64,000 bases of DNA from Paenibacillus urinalis (GCF_028747985.1 NZ_CP118108.1:4276001-4340000); one strand, 5' to 3'. Numbered from the stretch's first letter, positions 17,555 through 28,531 are shown. Translations and numbers: made by a program. Notes: generated by a model not told the origin, from the letters alone.

Positions 17555-20176
17555 TTATCCTGCTACGAGCTGTTCCGCTACGCGGAGCGCTTCATCCAGT
17601 TTCGAAGCATCCTTGCCGCCGGCTTGGGCCATATCAGGGCGACCGCCTCCGCCTCCGCCGCATACACTTGCTACTTCTTTAACAATTTTACCCGCATGCA
17701 GGCCTTTTTTCACATGCTCCTGCGGTACGACAACGACAAAATTCACTTTATCCTCGTTTGCCGCTCCGAGCACAAGCACAGTGTCCGGCAATTTCACCTT
17801 GAGCTCATCTGCCAGTGTACGAAGTGCTTCCATTCCGGATACTTCCACTCGGGTTGCAAGCAGCTTGGTATCCCCATGCTGAACTACTTTATCCGTAAGC
17901 TGACCTGCTTCAATCGAGCTGAGCTTGCCTTGAAGAGATTCATTCTCACGTGTCAGCTCCTTCAGTTGCAGATGAAGCGAGTCAATACGCTTAGGAACAT
18001 CGTTAAGATTGGATTTGAGCAATGCAGCGGATTGTTTCAGCAGATCCAGCTGTCCTTCCAGGTATTCATATGCGCCGCGTCCTGTAAGTGCTTCAATCCG
18101 TCTCACACCAGAGCCAATGCCGCTTTCGCTTACCAATTTGAAGAGACCAATCTCAGAAGTGTTATTGACATGACAGCCCCCGCACAGCTCGAGACTGTAG
18201 CTGCCCACTTGAACGACACGCACGATGTCTCCGTATTTCTCGCCAAACAATGCCATTGCACCCATAGCTTTTGCTTCATCAATAGATTTATATTCAATTA
18301 CGACATCTAGTTGATTCCAGATCTGCTCATTTACTTTACGTTCAATGTCGAGCAGCTCTTCCGGCGTAATGCTTCCGAAATGGGAGAAGTCAAAGCGCAG
18401 TCGTGAAGGTTCGACCAAAGAACCTGCTTGATTAACATGCTCACCAAGCACTTCTTTTAGTGCCTTGTGAAGCAGGTGAGTTGCGGTATGGTTCTTCACA
18501 ATCGCATCCCTGCTCGTCTTATCGACTTCGGCTTTGATCTTATCCCCTACGCGAAGCTCACCAGCTTCAACGTTTACGATATGAACATGCTGTCCAAGCG
18601 GTGCTTTCAGCAAGCCCTCTACTTTAGCCACAGCAGCTGCTCCGCGAAGAAGACCCTTGTCACTGACCTGGCCGCCGCTTTCCGCATAGAATGGGGTGAT
18701 GTCAAGTACGACTTGGCACGTATCGCCTTCTCCTACTGCATCTACACTCACATCATTGTGAATAAGAGCAACCACCGTTGATTCTGTCACGAGGTCATTA
18801 TATCCAACAAATTCACTTTTAACCGTCAGATCGGCAATCGCGCCGCCTTGAACCTTCATACTCTCATTCTCATGACGTGCAGAACGAGCACGATCCCGCT
18901 GCTCTTGCATTGCTGTATCAAAGCCTTCACGGTCTACAGTCAGGCCATGCTCTGCTGCATAATCCTCTGTGAGGTCAAATGGGAAGCCATAGGTGTCGTA
19001 CAGTTTGAACGCATCTTGTCCGCTGATAACAGAGCGTCCTTCTGATTTAGCCTGTCCACTGATATCTGCCAGAATGGCAAGACCATCACTCAGTGTTTCA
19101 TGGAAACGCTCTTCCTCTGTCTTCACCACTTTAGCGATGAATTCTTGCTTGTCGATGACCTCTGGATAGTATACACCCATAACGTCTGCTACTTGCTGTG
19201 TCAATTCATACATAAAAGGACGATCCAGACCAAGAACTTTGCCGTAACGCACTGCACGGCGCAGCAAACGGCGGATAACGTAACCACGACCTTCATTCGA
19301 AGGCAGCACCCCATCACCAACGGCAAACGCAACGGTACGGATATGGTCAGCAATGACTTTAAGCGCGACATCAATCTCTACGCTGTCATTGTATTTCACT
19401 CCGGCAATTTCTGCTGTCCGCTGAATCATTGGCTGGAACAGATCTGTGTCAAAGTTCGAATCTACATCCTGCAAAATCGAAGTCAAACGCTCCAGACCTG
19501 CACCTGTATCAATATTTTTGTTCGGAAGCGGTGTATAGCTGCCGTCTTTGTTATGGTTGAACTGGGAGAATACCAGGTTCCATACTTCCAGGTAACGCTC
19601 GTTCTCTCCGCCTGGGTACAGTTCTGGATCATTCTCGTCATTGCCGTAAGCTTCGCCGCGATCATAGAAAATTTCAGTACAAGGACCGCATGGACCTTCC
19701 CCGATGTCCCAGAAGTTATCTTCGAGCTTGATAATACGTTCAGCCGGCAGGCCGATTTTTTCATTCCACAGCTTATAAGCCTCTTCATCCTCCGGGTAAA
19801 CGGTCACGGACAGGCGTTCGGGATCAAAGCCGATCCATTTCTTGTCAGTCAAGAACTCCCATGCCCAAGTAACAGCCTCTTCCTTGAAATAATCGCCGAT
19901 GGAGAAGTTGCCGAGCATTTCGAAAAAGGTATGGTGTCTGCGCGTTTTGCCGACATTCTCGATATCGTTGGTACGGATACATTTCTGAGAATTGGCAAGA
20001 CGCGGGTTCTCGGGTTTCACACGTCCGTCAAAGTACTGCTTAAGAGGCGCCATCCCTGCGTTAATCCATAGTAGAGATGGGTCGTTATGCGGTACAAGCG
20101 ATGCGCTTGGTTCGATTTTATGTCCTTTGGATGCAAAAAACTCGATCCATTTGGAACGGATTTCACTAGCCTTCAT
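17555..20176 (-). CDS. alaS: Alanine--tRNA ligase
   Basis: Class II aminoacyl-tRNA synthetase of 873 aa. Motif regions include [14 protein letters not shown] and [13 protein letters not shown] (motif 2), then the [12 protein letters not shown] segment, the editing domain with HTATHLLH and CGGCHV zinc/editing residues, and a C-terminal glycine-rich [15 protein letters not shown] stretch (C-Ala domain) that binds the tRNA elbow. The ATG at 20176 has GGAGG 9 nt upstream. Expression is controlled by the T-box leader at 20453-20706, followed by an unusually long spacer of about 280 nt. It heads the alaS-ireB-ruvX-DUF1292 operon. Confidence 0.98.
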   Translation of the reverse strand: MKASEIRSKWIEFFASKGHKIEPSASLVPHNDPSLLWINAGMAPLKQYFDGRVKPENPRLANSQKCIRTNDIENVGKTRRHHTFFEMLGNFSIGDYFKEEAVTWAWEFLTDKKWIGFDPERLSVTVYPEDEEAYKLWNEKIGLPAERIIKLEDNFWDIGEGPCGPCTEIFYDRGEAYGNDENDPELYPGGENERYLEVWNLVFSQFNHNKDGSYTPLPNKNIDTGAGLERLTSILQDVDSNFDTDLFQPMIQRTAEIAGVKYNDSVEIDVALKVIADHIRTVAFAVGDGVLPSNEGRGYVIRRLLRRAVRYGKVLGLDRPFMYELTQQVADVMGVYYPEVIDKQEFIAKVVKTEEERFHETLSDGLAILADISGQAKSEGRSVISGQDAFKLYDTYGFPFDLTEDYAAEHGLTVDREGFDTAMQEQRDRARSARHENESMKVQGGAIADLTVKSEFVGYNDLVTESTVVALIHNDVSVDAVGEGDTCQVVLDITPFYAESGGQVSDKGLLRGAAAVAKVEGLLKAPLGQHVHIVNVEAGELRVGDKIKAEVDKTSRDAIVKNHTATHLLHKALKEVLGEHVNQAGSLVEPSRLRFDFSHFGSITPEELLDIERKVNEQIWNQLDVVIEYKSIDEAKAMGAMALFGEKYGDIVRVVQVGSYSLELCGGCHVNNTSEIGLFKLVSESGIGSGVRRIEALTGRGAYEYLEGQLDLLKQSAALLKSNLNDVPKRIDSLHLQLKELTRENESLQGKLSSIEAGQLTDKVVQHGDTKLLATRVEVSGMEALRTLADELKVKLPDTVLVLGAANEDKVNFVVVVPQEHVKKGLHAGKIVKEVASVCGGGGGGRPDMAQAGGKDASKLDEALRVAEQLVAG

Positions 20177-20270
20177 AGTTCATAACCTCCAGTTTTTAAA
20201 TGTATATCGATTAGCCTTCGCGCCTCTTGAGATACTCCGCTCCATGGTCAGATTGTTCTCCGATCGTCGT

Positions 20271-20320
20271 TGTTTCTGAATTTGATCAGAATAATTACCA
20301 GTGGTAAAAATTCAGAAACA
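20271..20320. repeat. Perfect 13-bp inverted repeat in the alaS leader
   Basis: TGTTTCTGAATTT and its exact complement enclose 24 nt that contain a smaller palindrome (TTACCA-G-TGGTAA). It lies about 95 nt before the alaS start and after the T-box terminator. No T-run follows in the alaS direction. Confidence 0.75.
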
Positions 20321-20410
20321 AATACGAGCGCTTCGCTTCTATGAACAATTCTGCCCACTCCGCTTTGGACGTGTCCCACTGAAAAGGAAGAAGGCTAAAA
20401 AATAAATTGA

Positions 20411-20435
20411 AAAAAGGTTACTCCCGGTACGGGAG
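20411..20435 (-). terminator. Second terminator-like hairpin downstream of the alaS T-box
   Basis: GC-rich stem CTCCCG-TAC-CGGGAG, then TAACC and six T on the minus strand. It lies 20 nt after the T-box terminator, so the leader may have two sequential stop points. Confidence 0.5.
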
Positions 20436-20452
20436 AAGTATCCGCAGAGAAC

Positions 20453-20706
20453 AAAAAAACGCCCCTGATGAGATCAGGGACGAGTTATTCGCGGTACCAC
20501 CCTGGTTATCGCTGCTGCTCATCATACGAATGAGAATACAAACGATCGCCTTGTAGAACCTGATAACGGTAGGTCAACCGGCGGCTTTAACCGCTCTCCG
20601 AAATTAGCTTTCCGCCGCTTCATTCCAGGACTCTTACACCCAACAGCTCATCGTTAACAGGAGCTGAAGGAGTCCATTCTCTGAGGGAACACCCTGACGT
20701 ACTTGA
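20453..20706 (-). ncRNA. T-box riboswitch of alaS
   Basis: The antiterminator T-box core AGGGTGGTACCGCG is at 20491-20504 (minus strand). It is followed by a terminator stem (CCCTGAT / ATCAGGG) and T7. Upstream is about 200 nt of structured stem I, with the AGAG-type and GCTG-type elements of the class and a 5' AAGTAC. Uncharged tRNA is read by a specifier codon and stabilises the antiterminator. Alanine specificity is inferred from the gene; I could not assign the specifier triplet with certainty. Confidence 0.93.
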
Positions 20707-20805
20707 TTTCATCATTGAATTTACGATATAAACATACATAATTTATTATATCGTTCCAGAAAGTTCATGTCAACGCGGCCTTTGGGGAAAGGAAGAGCTG
20801 CACTT

Positions 20806-21876
20806 TTATTCAATTGTCTTCCGCTTGATATAGTATATAAAGAAATGCTGGAAGATCACCTTAAGCGCGGCAAATACAGGCACAGCTAGGACTAGACCGA
20901 TCACTCCTGCCAGTTCTCCCCCGACAAGCAGCGCAAATATAATCGTCAGCGGATGCAGATGAAGCGTTCTGCCAACCACTTGTGGGGACACCACATTGCT
21001 CTCTAGAATTTGACACAGGGTGTTCACGATGACGACAAACAGCACCATTTTAAAGGAAATTGTAGATGCCATGACTACAGCCGGAGCAGCACCTAGAAAA
21101 GGACCCAGGTATGGGACAATATTAAACACACATACAACGCTCGCCAGAAGCAAGGCATACGGCATGCCAATGATCATATATCCAATGTAAGCAAATATAC
21201 CGACAACGATGCATACGATAAACTGACCTCTTATATAATTACCGAGCGCCGTATCTATATCTTTTAAGAGCATGACAATGGATTTTCGCTGCGAACGCGG
21301 AAGATAGGAGACGACTGCTTTTTCCATGACATTAAAGTCCTTGAGCATGTAAAAAATCAGAAATGGAACGATAAATATATTGAAAATCGTATTGATCGTC
21401 GAGCCGATGTTATCCATAAAAGCCGAGATCCCTGTGGCCAAACGATTCTCCATTTGATACAGCCAACCATTAATACCGGATCGTATCCCCGGAGGCATGA
21501 AACCATTGTTCATATTATTCATTAAACTTTGGGCATGCATATTGAGCTCAGGCAAGTGTTCATTCAGTTGCTCAAGCTGTTCAACAAACATCGGAATGAC
21601 ATTCATCAGAATCACGACAAAACAGGTGATAAAAACAGCGTATATGAGCAGCACCGCTATGCTTCTAGGCACTTTACGGCCTCCGAGCATACTAACGACA
21701 GGGTTTAGCACATAGGATACGATTAAGGCAACAATGAACGGCGCGAGTATAGCTTTGAAAAAATCGTATATATCAAGGAGCATTGGCCGAAGCAGCCAAA
21801 TAAAATATAAAATGATAAGGGCAAGTAATATGAGCAATCCGTATCGAAACAGCTTGCTGTTTTTTAAGTGCTCCAC
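20806..21876 (-). CDS. AI-2E family transporter (YrrI-like)
   Basis: 356-aa membrane protein with about seven or eight hydrophobic segments and a central soluble region (about residues 80-140). The C-terminal part has the family pattern VFNIVPYLGPFLGAAPAVV and VVSPQVVGRTLHLHPL. It lies just upstream of alaS, the position of yrrI in B. subtilis. The start is GTG at 21876, with GGAGGAG 6 nt before it; the in-frame ATG 18 codons earlier has no ribosome site. The substrate is not known. Confidence 0.88.
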   Translation of the reverse strand: MEHLKNSKLFRYGLLILLALIILYFIWLLRPMLLDIYDFFKAILAPFIVALIVSYVLNPVVSMLGGRKVPRSIAVLLIYAVFITCFVVILMNVIPMFVEQLEQLNEHLPELNMHAQSLMNNMNNGFMPPGIRSGINGWLYQMENRLATGISAFMDNIGSTINTIFNIFIVPFLIFYMLKDFNVMEKAVVSYLPRSQRKSIVMLLKDIDTALGNYIRGQFIVCIVVGIFAYIGYMIIGMPYALLLASVVCVFNIVPYLGPFLGAAPAVVMASTISFKMVLFVVIVNTLCQILESNVVSPQVVGRTLHLHPLTIIFALLVGGELAGVIGLVLAVPVFAALKVIFQHFFIYYIKRKTIE

Positions 21877-21971
21877 ATCTGTCTCCTCCTCGGACGGGCT
21901 TATCCATGTAAGTATATGTAGGACCCTCACAATTTAATCCTGTACTCGTCCAAGAGACTTAAAAGGCACAA

Positions 21972-22021
21972 CAAAAAAACGCTAACAGTATTTCCACTGG
22001 CTGAAATACGTTTAGCGTTTC
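21972..22021 (-). terminator. Terminator after the zinc-ribbon gene
   Basis: AACGCTAA...GTATTTC / GAAATAC...TTAGCGTT long stem, then T7 on the minus strand. It lies about 110 nt after the zinc-ribbon stop and before the AI-2E gene. Confidence 0.85.
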
Positions 22022-22132
22022 ATTTTTTCTAAATTTATCCCCTTCACATGAACCGACAGCTATGTATCCTTCTTCTAGAAGTCATGACTAGCGCGTGTTA
22101 GACCGTGCATAGAGGAAGTTGTTGGTAATAAG

Positions 22133-22342
22133 CTATTGTGATATTTGTATGCCAGGATAATCCTGTGCCATCTCATCACCAAAGAATAGATCATCAAGCG
22201 AGCTCAGCGTTCCATCCTCTTCTACTTGATACACTGACATCTTATCTCCGTTCACTGTCAGCTCAATAAAGCATCCCCAGCAATAAAATTGGTGTGAACC
22301 AATCTTTCCTATATCTTTGGAACTACAATTTGGACATTTCAT
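22133..22342 (-). CDS. Small zinc-ribbon protein of unknown function
   Basis: 69 aa. A CPNC pair at residues 3-6 and a CWGC pair near 21-24 form a probable treble-clef or zinc-ribbon knuckle, followed by a beta hairpin (IELTVNGDKMSVYQVEEDGTL) and an acidic tail. No enzyme motif is present. The ATG at 22342 has AGGTG 6 nt upstream; an in-frame GTG three codons earlier overlaps that site. It is on the same strand as the PRC-barrel gene and followed by a terminator. The function is not recognised. Confidence 0.65.
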   Translation of the reverse strand: MKCPNCSSKDIGKIGSHQFYCWGCFIELTVNGDKMSVYQVEEDGTLSSLDDLFFGDEMAQDYPGIQISQ

Positions 22343-22433
22343 TAACTTCACCTATCCGTTAGCAGAATATTAAACACTTAATACTGTCATAGCTTGAACT
22401 TAAGATCATATACTTGGTTACATATCCGCTCTC

Positions 22434-22964
22434 TTAATTCATTCTATACAGATGCTGCTCACTTGCAGTAGGAACGATAATGGCATGCTCGCCAAGCGTT
22501 ATCTCTTCTACAAGAGGCAGCCATTTCCGGCCTTCCATCAAGTCAGTGACGAACCCGTCACTAATTTCGAGACTTATTATATGATTTCCCAATTCCTGGT
22601 CAAAATAAACATCGGTCACATGCCCGAGCATCAAGCCTTCCCTTGTAAGCACCGGCATATCTCTTAATTTATGATGACCTTTGGCGTAGCTATATTGTAT
22701 GTCGTCAGCTTCCGTATGCCGGATCGCCTGTTGATTACGAATCATTACTGCATCCTCGCCATAAGCGACGATGTCTCCCCATTCAATCGTTTTGACCTTG
22801 CCCGAAAAAAGGGCTCTACCGTCTAACTCGATTCCACAAATCTTCCAGTCCTCTGTAAGCAAAAAATCAACAATCTTGCCGATTTGTCTGCCGACCGTTA
22901 TATCATAAACGGCTAGACCTATCATCTCTTGAAGTTTCATGTCTGCTTGGGGGTATCCCTTCAT
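22434..22964 (-). CDS. PRC-barrel domain protein (YrrD-like)
   Basis: 176 aa with two tandem PRC-barrel domains: residues about 10-80 (LQEMIGLAVYDITVGRQIGKIVD) and about 95-170 (LRDMPVLTREGLMLGHVTDV). PRC barrels occur in photosynthetic reaction centre H subunits and in RimM; here the role is unknown. The position matches yrrD of B. subtilis. Two starts are possible: ATG at 22964, which directly touches a GGAG, or ATG at 22940 (MKLQEM), which better fits the family start but has no clear site. Confidence 0.85.
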   Translation of the reverse strand: MKGYPQADMKLQEMIGLAVYDITVGRQIGKIVDFLLTEDWKICGIELDGRALFSGKVKTIEWGDIVAYGEDAVMIRNQQAIRHTEADDIQYSYAKGHHKLRDMPVLTREGLMLGHVTDVYFDQELGNHIISLEISDGFVTDLMEGRKWLPLVEEITLGEHAIIVPTASEQHLYRMN

Positions 22965-23062
22965 CTCCTTGAATTAGAATATGAGCAGCACGAGGTGCCG
23001 CTATATTCGGCCGATGACAACAGGACGCAAATTCCCTCCTTTGTCCGTATATATAGAAACCC

Positions 23063-24211
23063 TTAAGCTCTACTACGCAGCCGCTTAATAATGGTTCCAA
23101 CTTTTTGAGCGGTATATACCAAATCTTTTTTAGTATTACCCAGCCCAAAACTGAATCGAATCGCAGAATCCATAATTTCTTCAGGTAATTGCATCGCCTC
23201 AAGTACATGAGACCGCGAGAGCGAGCCTGAGGTACATGCTGAGCCGCTTGCACAAGCTATACCTTCTACATCAAGATTCATGAGCATCGTCTCCGTTTTG
23301 ACAGAAGGGAAGCTTACGTTAACGATGTGAGGAAGAACCTGTTCAGGATGACCATTCAACACGAATTCTCCTTCGCCGACTTCCTTGCTGAGCTCTTCAA
23401 GAAACACGCTTCGCAGTTCAAGATCGTGTGCGGTTCTATCTTCCATATGAGAAGCTGCCAGCTCCACTGCTGTGGCAAAACCAACAATCCCTGCCATATT
23501 CTCTGTACCCGCACGGCGTTTACGCTCCTGAAGTCCCCCGAACGCGATCGGATTCAGCTTCACCTCACGGCGCAAATACAGCGCACCGACACCTTGAGGT
23601 CCGTTAATTTTGTGGGCAGAGAAGCTCATCATATCCACAGGCAACGCATGCAGATTTATAGGAACAGAGCCGAGAGCCTGTACTGCATCGACATGAAATA
23701 ACACACCATGCTCCCGTGCGATGCTTCCAATCTCTTCGATCGGCTGAATGGTCCCAACTTCGTTGTTGGCATACATCACGCTGATCAGAATCGTATCTGG
23801 TCTTATGGCCGATATCACATCATCCGTGCTGACAAGTCCATAGGAATCAACCGGAAGATAAGTAACCTCATAGCCCTCTTGTTCCAGCTGTTCAAAAGAA
23901 TGAAGCACTGCGTGATGCTCAATGGAAGTGGTAATGATATGCTTTCCATTATTTTCATGGGCGGACAAGGCACCAAAAATAGCCAGGTTGTCACTCTCTG
24001 TCCCCCCTGACGTAAATATAAGCTCATCCGGAAAAGAGCCCAAAAAAGCCGCAATCTTATCCCGGGCACTGCTAACGGTACGCTTCGCGGCACGCCCGAA
24101 GGCATGCACGCTTGATGCGTTACCGAATTGACCAGTCATCACCTTAAGCATTGCTTCTGCAACTTCAGGATGCACAGGAGTGGATGCGGCATGATCCAAG
24201 TAGATATTCAT
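23063..24211 (-). CDS. Cysteine desulfurase, tRNA-thiolation type (YrvO-like)
   Basis: 382-aa PLP enzyme of the NifS/IscS class. LDHAASTPVHP opens the protein, SAHKINGPQG carries the PLP lysine (Lys201) and SACTSGS the catalytic cysteine (Cys326) on the mobile loop. It takes sulfur from cysteine to form a persulfide. In B. subtilis the homologue YrvO is dedicated to MnmA for 2-thiouridine at tRNA position 34. It lies 16 nt after cymR on the same strand and near the divergently oriented mnmA, which supports that partnership. Confidence 0.94.
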   Translation of the reverse strand: MNIYLDHAASTPVHPEVAEAMLKVMTGQFGNASSVHAFGRAAKRTVSSARDKIAAFLGSFPDELIFTSGGTESDNLAIFGALSAHENNGKHIITTSIEHHAVLHSFEQLEQEGYEVTYLPVDSYGLVSTDDVISAIRPDTILISVMYANNEVGTIQPIEEIGSIAREHGVLFHVDAVQALGSVPINLHALPVDMMSFSAHKINGPQGVGALYLRREVKLNPIAFGGLQERKRRAGTENMAGIVGFATAVELAASHMEDRTAHDLELRSVFLEELSKEVGEGEFVLNGHPEQVLPHIVNVSFPSVKTETMLMNLDVEGIACASGSACTSGSLSRSHVLEAMQLPEEIMDSAIRFSFGLGNTKKDLVYTAQKVGTIIKRLRSRA

Positions 24212-24227
24212 TTGAGTTTCACCCCGC

Positions 24228-24647
24228 TTAAATATAGAACATGTAGCTGTCTGATTCGGTATCCTCTTTATAGGAGATCAGATCTTGAAGTGTTGTAGAA
24301 TCCAGCACCTCTGCAATACTGTTGCGGATGCGCATCCACAAGTCACGTTTGGCCGGATCATCTTCTTCTGTAAAATCAACCGGAGAAATTGGTCCTTCCA
24401 GCACCCGAATAACATCTCCTGCTGTGATCGTAATGGGCTCGCGTGCCAAAATATATCCGCCATATGCTCCGCGGATACTCTTAACAAGACCTGCATTGCG
24501 AAGAGGTGCGATGAGCTGCTCCAGATAATGCTCTGACAGCTGATTCTTCTCTGCAATGCTCTTAAGTGAAGTCGGGCCCTCGCCAAATCGCCCGGACAGT
24601 TCCATCATAATTGTTAATCCGTAACGGCCTTTAGTAGATATCTTCAA
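24228..24647 (-). CDS. cymR: Rrf2-family regulator of cysteine metabolism
   Basis: 139 aa. N-terminal winged helix (KISTKGRYGLTIMMELS), then NQLSEHYLEQLIAPLRNAGLVKSIRGAYGGY and the C-terminal EVLDSTTLQDLISY and YMFYI tail. The sequence follows CymR of B. subtilis closely along its length and lacks the three cysteines that hold an Fe-S cluster in IscR. CymR represses cysteine and sulfur uptake genes, in complex with CysK. Start is TTG at 24647, with GAGGTG 7 nt upstream; an upstream ATG is inside that site. It leads the operon with the cysteine desulfurase. Confidence 0.93.
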   Translation of the reverse strand: MKISTKGRYGLTIMMELSGRFGEGPTSLKSIAEKNQLSEHYLEQLIAPLRNAGLVKSIRGAYGGYILAREPITITAGDVIRVLEGPISPVDFTEEDDPAKRDLWMRIRNSIAEVLDSTTLQDLISYKEDTESDSYMFYI

Positions 24648-26117
<1,470 letters not shown>

Positions 26118-26144
26118 GCGTGATCCCCAGATAAGCAGATGAGT

Positions 26145-26184
26145 AAAGCCATTCCTCATGTATTTCATGAAGAATGGCTTTTTT
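26145..26184 (+). terminator. Terminator of mnmA
   Basis: Stem AAAGCCATTC / GAATGGCTTT with an inner CATG pairing and T6. It may also stop the convergent crcB transcript. Confidence 0.88.
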
Positions 26185-26215
26185 CCTGCTTTTTTTATAG
26201 GAATTATTAAAATTT

Positions 26216-26596
26216 TTAATTAACGATGAATGAAGTTAACCACATACCTGCGAATGCAGCAGCTATTCCCACGATTACAGAACTCATGACGTATAATGCT
26301 GCCTGTATACTTTTATCCGCTCTTATAAGCTGCATCGTCTCATACCCGAAGGTAGAAAATGTCGTATATGCTCCGCAAAATCCAATGCCGAGCACTGCCC
26401 ACCCTAACGATGGCAATATGCCTTCCACGGTGAGCACATACAGGATCCCAAGCAGCAAGGATCCGCTGATATTAATCAACCAGGTCCCCCAAGGAAACGA
26501 TGATCCTGCAGCGGCTGCCTTACGAGTGATGATTTTTCCAAGCGCATACCTGAGCATCGCGCCTGCCATGCCCCCTACTCCAGCAGCCCAGATCAT
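26216..26596 (-). CDS. crcB: Fluoride channel, second subunit gene
   Basis: 126-aa FluC/CrcB protein with four membrane helices. GGMAGAMLRYALG opens it, WGTWLINISGSLLLG is the pore-lining TM2 motif with the conserved Asn, and GFCGAYTTFSTFGYE is the TM3 break with the phenylalanine box. FluC works as an antiparallel dimer exporting fluoride. The ATG at 26596 has GGAG 6 nt upstream and overlaps the stop of the first crcB gene in an ATGA. Two adjacent copies are common in Gram-positives. Confidence 0.94.
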   Translation of the reverse strand: MIWAAGVGGMAGAMLRYALGKIITRKAAAAGSSFPWGTWLINISGSLLLGILYVLTVEGILPSLGWAVLGIGFCGAYTTFSTFGYETMQLIRADKSIQAALYVMSSVIVGIAAAFAGMWLTSFIVN

Positions 26597-26997
26597 ATTG
26601 TGTTCTCCTTCCGTGTTGCCTTGCCTAACATCCATTTGCCCAATCGCAATCCTAACTCACTCATGATGATTCCGATCGCTACACTCAGAACCACATACAA
26701 TAATCCAAGGAACAGCTCACTCATGCCAGCTAATCGGACAACATCCACCGTGAAGGTAGAGAACGTAGTAAAAGCACCGGTAAATCCGGTGCCAATACAT
26801 AACCTCAGTTCGGGCCCCATACTCCATTTACCTGGAGTAACTGTGAAAAACCAGCCCAGAAAGAAGCAGCCTGCCATGTTAATCAGCCATATAGCCAGAG
26901 GAAATAAACCTTCTTCCGGTTGGATCAAATCTTGTACCCCATACCGGGCTGCCGTTCCCACAAATCCGCCGATTCCGATGTAAATAAGCTCCTTCAT
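26593..26997 (-). CDS. crcB: Fluoride channel, first subunit gene
   Basis: 134-aa FluC/CrcB protein with four helices. Motifs are GGFVGTAARYGV, LAIWLINMAGCFFLGW with the conserved Asn, and GTGFTGAFTTFSTFTVD. Its ATG overlaps the rarA stop codon in an ATGA, and its own stop overlaps the next crcB start in the same way, so all three genes are translationally chained. The C-terminus is longer and more basic than that of its partner. No fluoride riboswitch is visible because the gene has no leader of its own. Confidence 0.94.
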   Translation of the reverse strand: MKELIYIGIGGFVGTAARYGVQDLIQPEEGLFPLAIWLINMAGCFFLGWFFTVTPGKWSMGPELRLCIGTGFTGAFTTFSTFTVDVVRLAGMSELFLGLLYVVLSVAIGIIMSELGLRLGKWMLGKATRKENTI

Positions 26998-28316
26998 CCT
27001 CTTTGATTCCGGATTCTTCTCCGCTCCTGATTCAGCTTGATTTTGGATTCATTGCCTTGCTCCGTTGCCTCGTAGAAGATTTCATCCTGAATCTCCTTCG
27101 GCAAGTATTGCTGCTCTACATAATGCCCCGGATAATTGTGCGGATATTTGTAACCCACATGTCCAAGCTGAACAGAGCCTTTGTAGTGTCCGTCTCTTAG
27201 ATGGAGAGGCACTTCCGCCGATTTTAATTCATCCATCGTAGCCATTGCTTTCGCTATAGCAGTGTACACTCGGTTGGACTTTGGACTCTCGACCGCGAAC
27301 AGGATGGCCTGCGCAATGTTCAGCTTGGCCTCCGGCCAGCCGTTGTTGCGGTAAGCCTCAAGGGCAGATACAGCCTGTACCATCGCCTGTGGATTGGCAA
27401 GACCAATATCTTCGCTCGCCGCGGCAATGAGCCTGCGTATGAACGTCATTGGATCCATCCCCAGCTTCTCCACCGCATACAAGAACCAGAAAAGTGCTGC
27501 GTCACTGGAGCCCCGAATGCTTTTGTGAAAAGCGGACAGTACATCGTACTGTGTTGACTCATCCGCTTTGACGATGGGACGGCGAATCGATTCCTCGGCT
27601 ACCGCAAGTGTAATATGAATGGTACCGTCTGACTCAGGCGGCGTCGTCAGCGCTGCCAGCTCCAATGCATTCAGCGCCCTTCTAATGTCTCCATTTGCCA
27701 TGGAAGCGATATGAAGAAGGGCATCCTCATCCGCTTCCAGTTTCATATACCCGAGTCCTTTCTCTGAATCATGAAGAGCACGCCGCATGGCGAGGAGTGA
27801 ATGCTCCTTGGTCAGTGATTCGAGCTGGAACAAGGTTGAACGGCTGAGCAAAGCTCCATTCACATAATGAAAGGGATTCTCTGTCGTTGCGCCGATGAAG
27901 ATAATGGTTCCCTTCTCCACCGCGGGCAGCAAAGCATCCTGTCTAGAGCTGTTGAAACGGTGTACCTCATCCAGGAAGAGAATCGTCTTTGTGCCGTACA
28001 TGGACTTATTATTTTGGGCCTGCTCGATGACCTCCCTCACGTCTTTGACGGAGGCATCGACTGCATTCAGCCGGACAAATTCCCCTTGGGTATGGTGAGA
28101 AATAATATGTGCGAGTGTCGTTTTGCCGCAGCCCGGAGGGCCGTACAGCAGGATGGATGAGACCTGATCTGCCTCAATCGCCCGTCTGAGCAGCTTCCCG
28201 GGTCCGACAATATGCTCCTGACCTATATATTCATCCAGGCTCTGCGGACGCATGCGATCAGCAAGCAGCCGTGCCTTCGGCTCCGCATCCTGGCTGTATG
28301 AGAATAAATCCATCAT
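26994..28316 (-). CDS. rarA: Replication-associated recombination protein A (MgsA/RarA)
   Basis: 440-aa AAA+ ATPase that acts at stalled replication forks. Walker A is GPPGCGKTT near residue 60; Walker B is FLDEVHRF near 115; sensor 1 is GATTENPF; the C-terminal tetramerisation part has VYTAIAKAM and YPHNYPGHYVEQQYLP. The start is at one of two consecutive ATG codons (28316 or 28313) after GGGAAGTG. In B. subtilis yrvN sits next to cymR; here the two crcB genes and mnmA intervene. Confidence 0.95.
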   Translation of the reverse strand: MMDLFSYSQDAEPKARLLADRMRPQSLDEYIGQEHIVGPGKLLRRAIEADQVSSILLYGPPGCGKTTLAHIISHHTQGEFVRLNAVDASVKDVREVIEQAQNNKSMYGTKTILFLDEVHRFNSSRQDALLPAVEKGTIIFIGATTENPFHYVNGALLSRSTLFQLESLTKEHSLLAMRRALHDSEKGLGYMKLEADEDALLHIASMANGDIRRALNALELAALTTPPESDGTIHITLAVAEESIRRPIVKADESTQYDVLSAFHKSIRGSSDAALFWFLYAVEKLGMDPMTFIRRLIAAASEDIGLANPQAMVQAVSALEAYRNNGWPEAKLNIAQAILFAVESPKSNRVYTAIAKAMATMDELKSAEVPLHLRDGHYKGSVQLGHVGYKYPHNYPGHYVEQQYLPKEIQDEIFYEATEQGNESKIKLNQERRRIRNQRG

Positions 28317-28345
28317 TTCACTTCCCTTAAGTTGTGCTTACCCTA

Positions 28346-28531
28346 TCATAACACATGTCCTTCCTGTTCCTGATTTAGGAGTGACACGCTAGTAATTTTA
28401 ATCTTAGGTCCGTACTGTTTGCGGATGACTTTTCTCGCTTCGATGGCGGTTCTGGCTTTGACAATGATTTCCTTGAACTCACTTTCTTCCGTATCAATGA
28501 CAATCACGTATCTTCTCGCTCCGCATTTCAT
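28346..28531 (-). CDS. Small conserved-looking protein of unknown function
   Basis: 61-aa protein with beta-alpha-beta character: YVIVIDTEESEF, then an IIVKARTAIEARKVIRKQYG amphipathic helix, then IKITSVSLLNQ. The ATG at 28531 has a full GGAGG 8 nt upstream, which supports a real gene. It is 30 nt before rarA on the same strand and likely cotranscribed. I recognise no family; an RNA- or protein-binding ferredoxin-like half fold is possible but unproven. Confidence 0.6.
   Translation of the reverse strand: MKCGARRYVIVIDTEESEFKEIIVKARTAIEARKVIRKQYGPKIKITSVSLLNQEQEGHVL

Noticed and set aside
17519..18310. 263-codon plus-strand frame over the alaS 3' end
   Set aside because: Antisense shadow of alaS with no recognisable domain or ribosome site.
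19100..20071. 323-codon frame antisense to alaS
   Set aside because: Lies fully inside the strongly conserved alaS gene on the opposite strand, no ribosome site, composition odd for a protein (rich in Cys, Phe, His).
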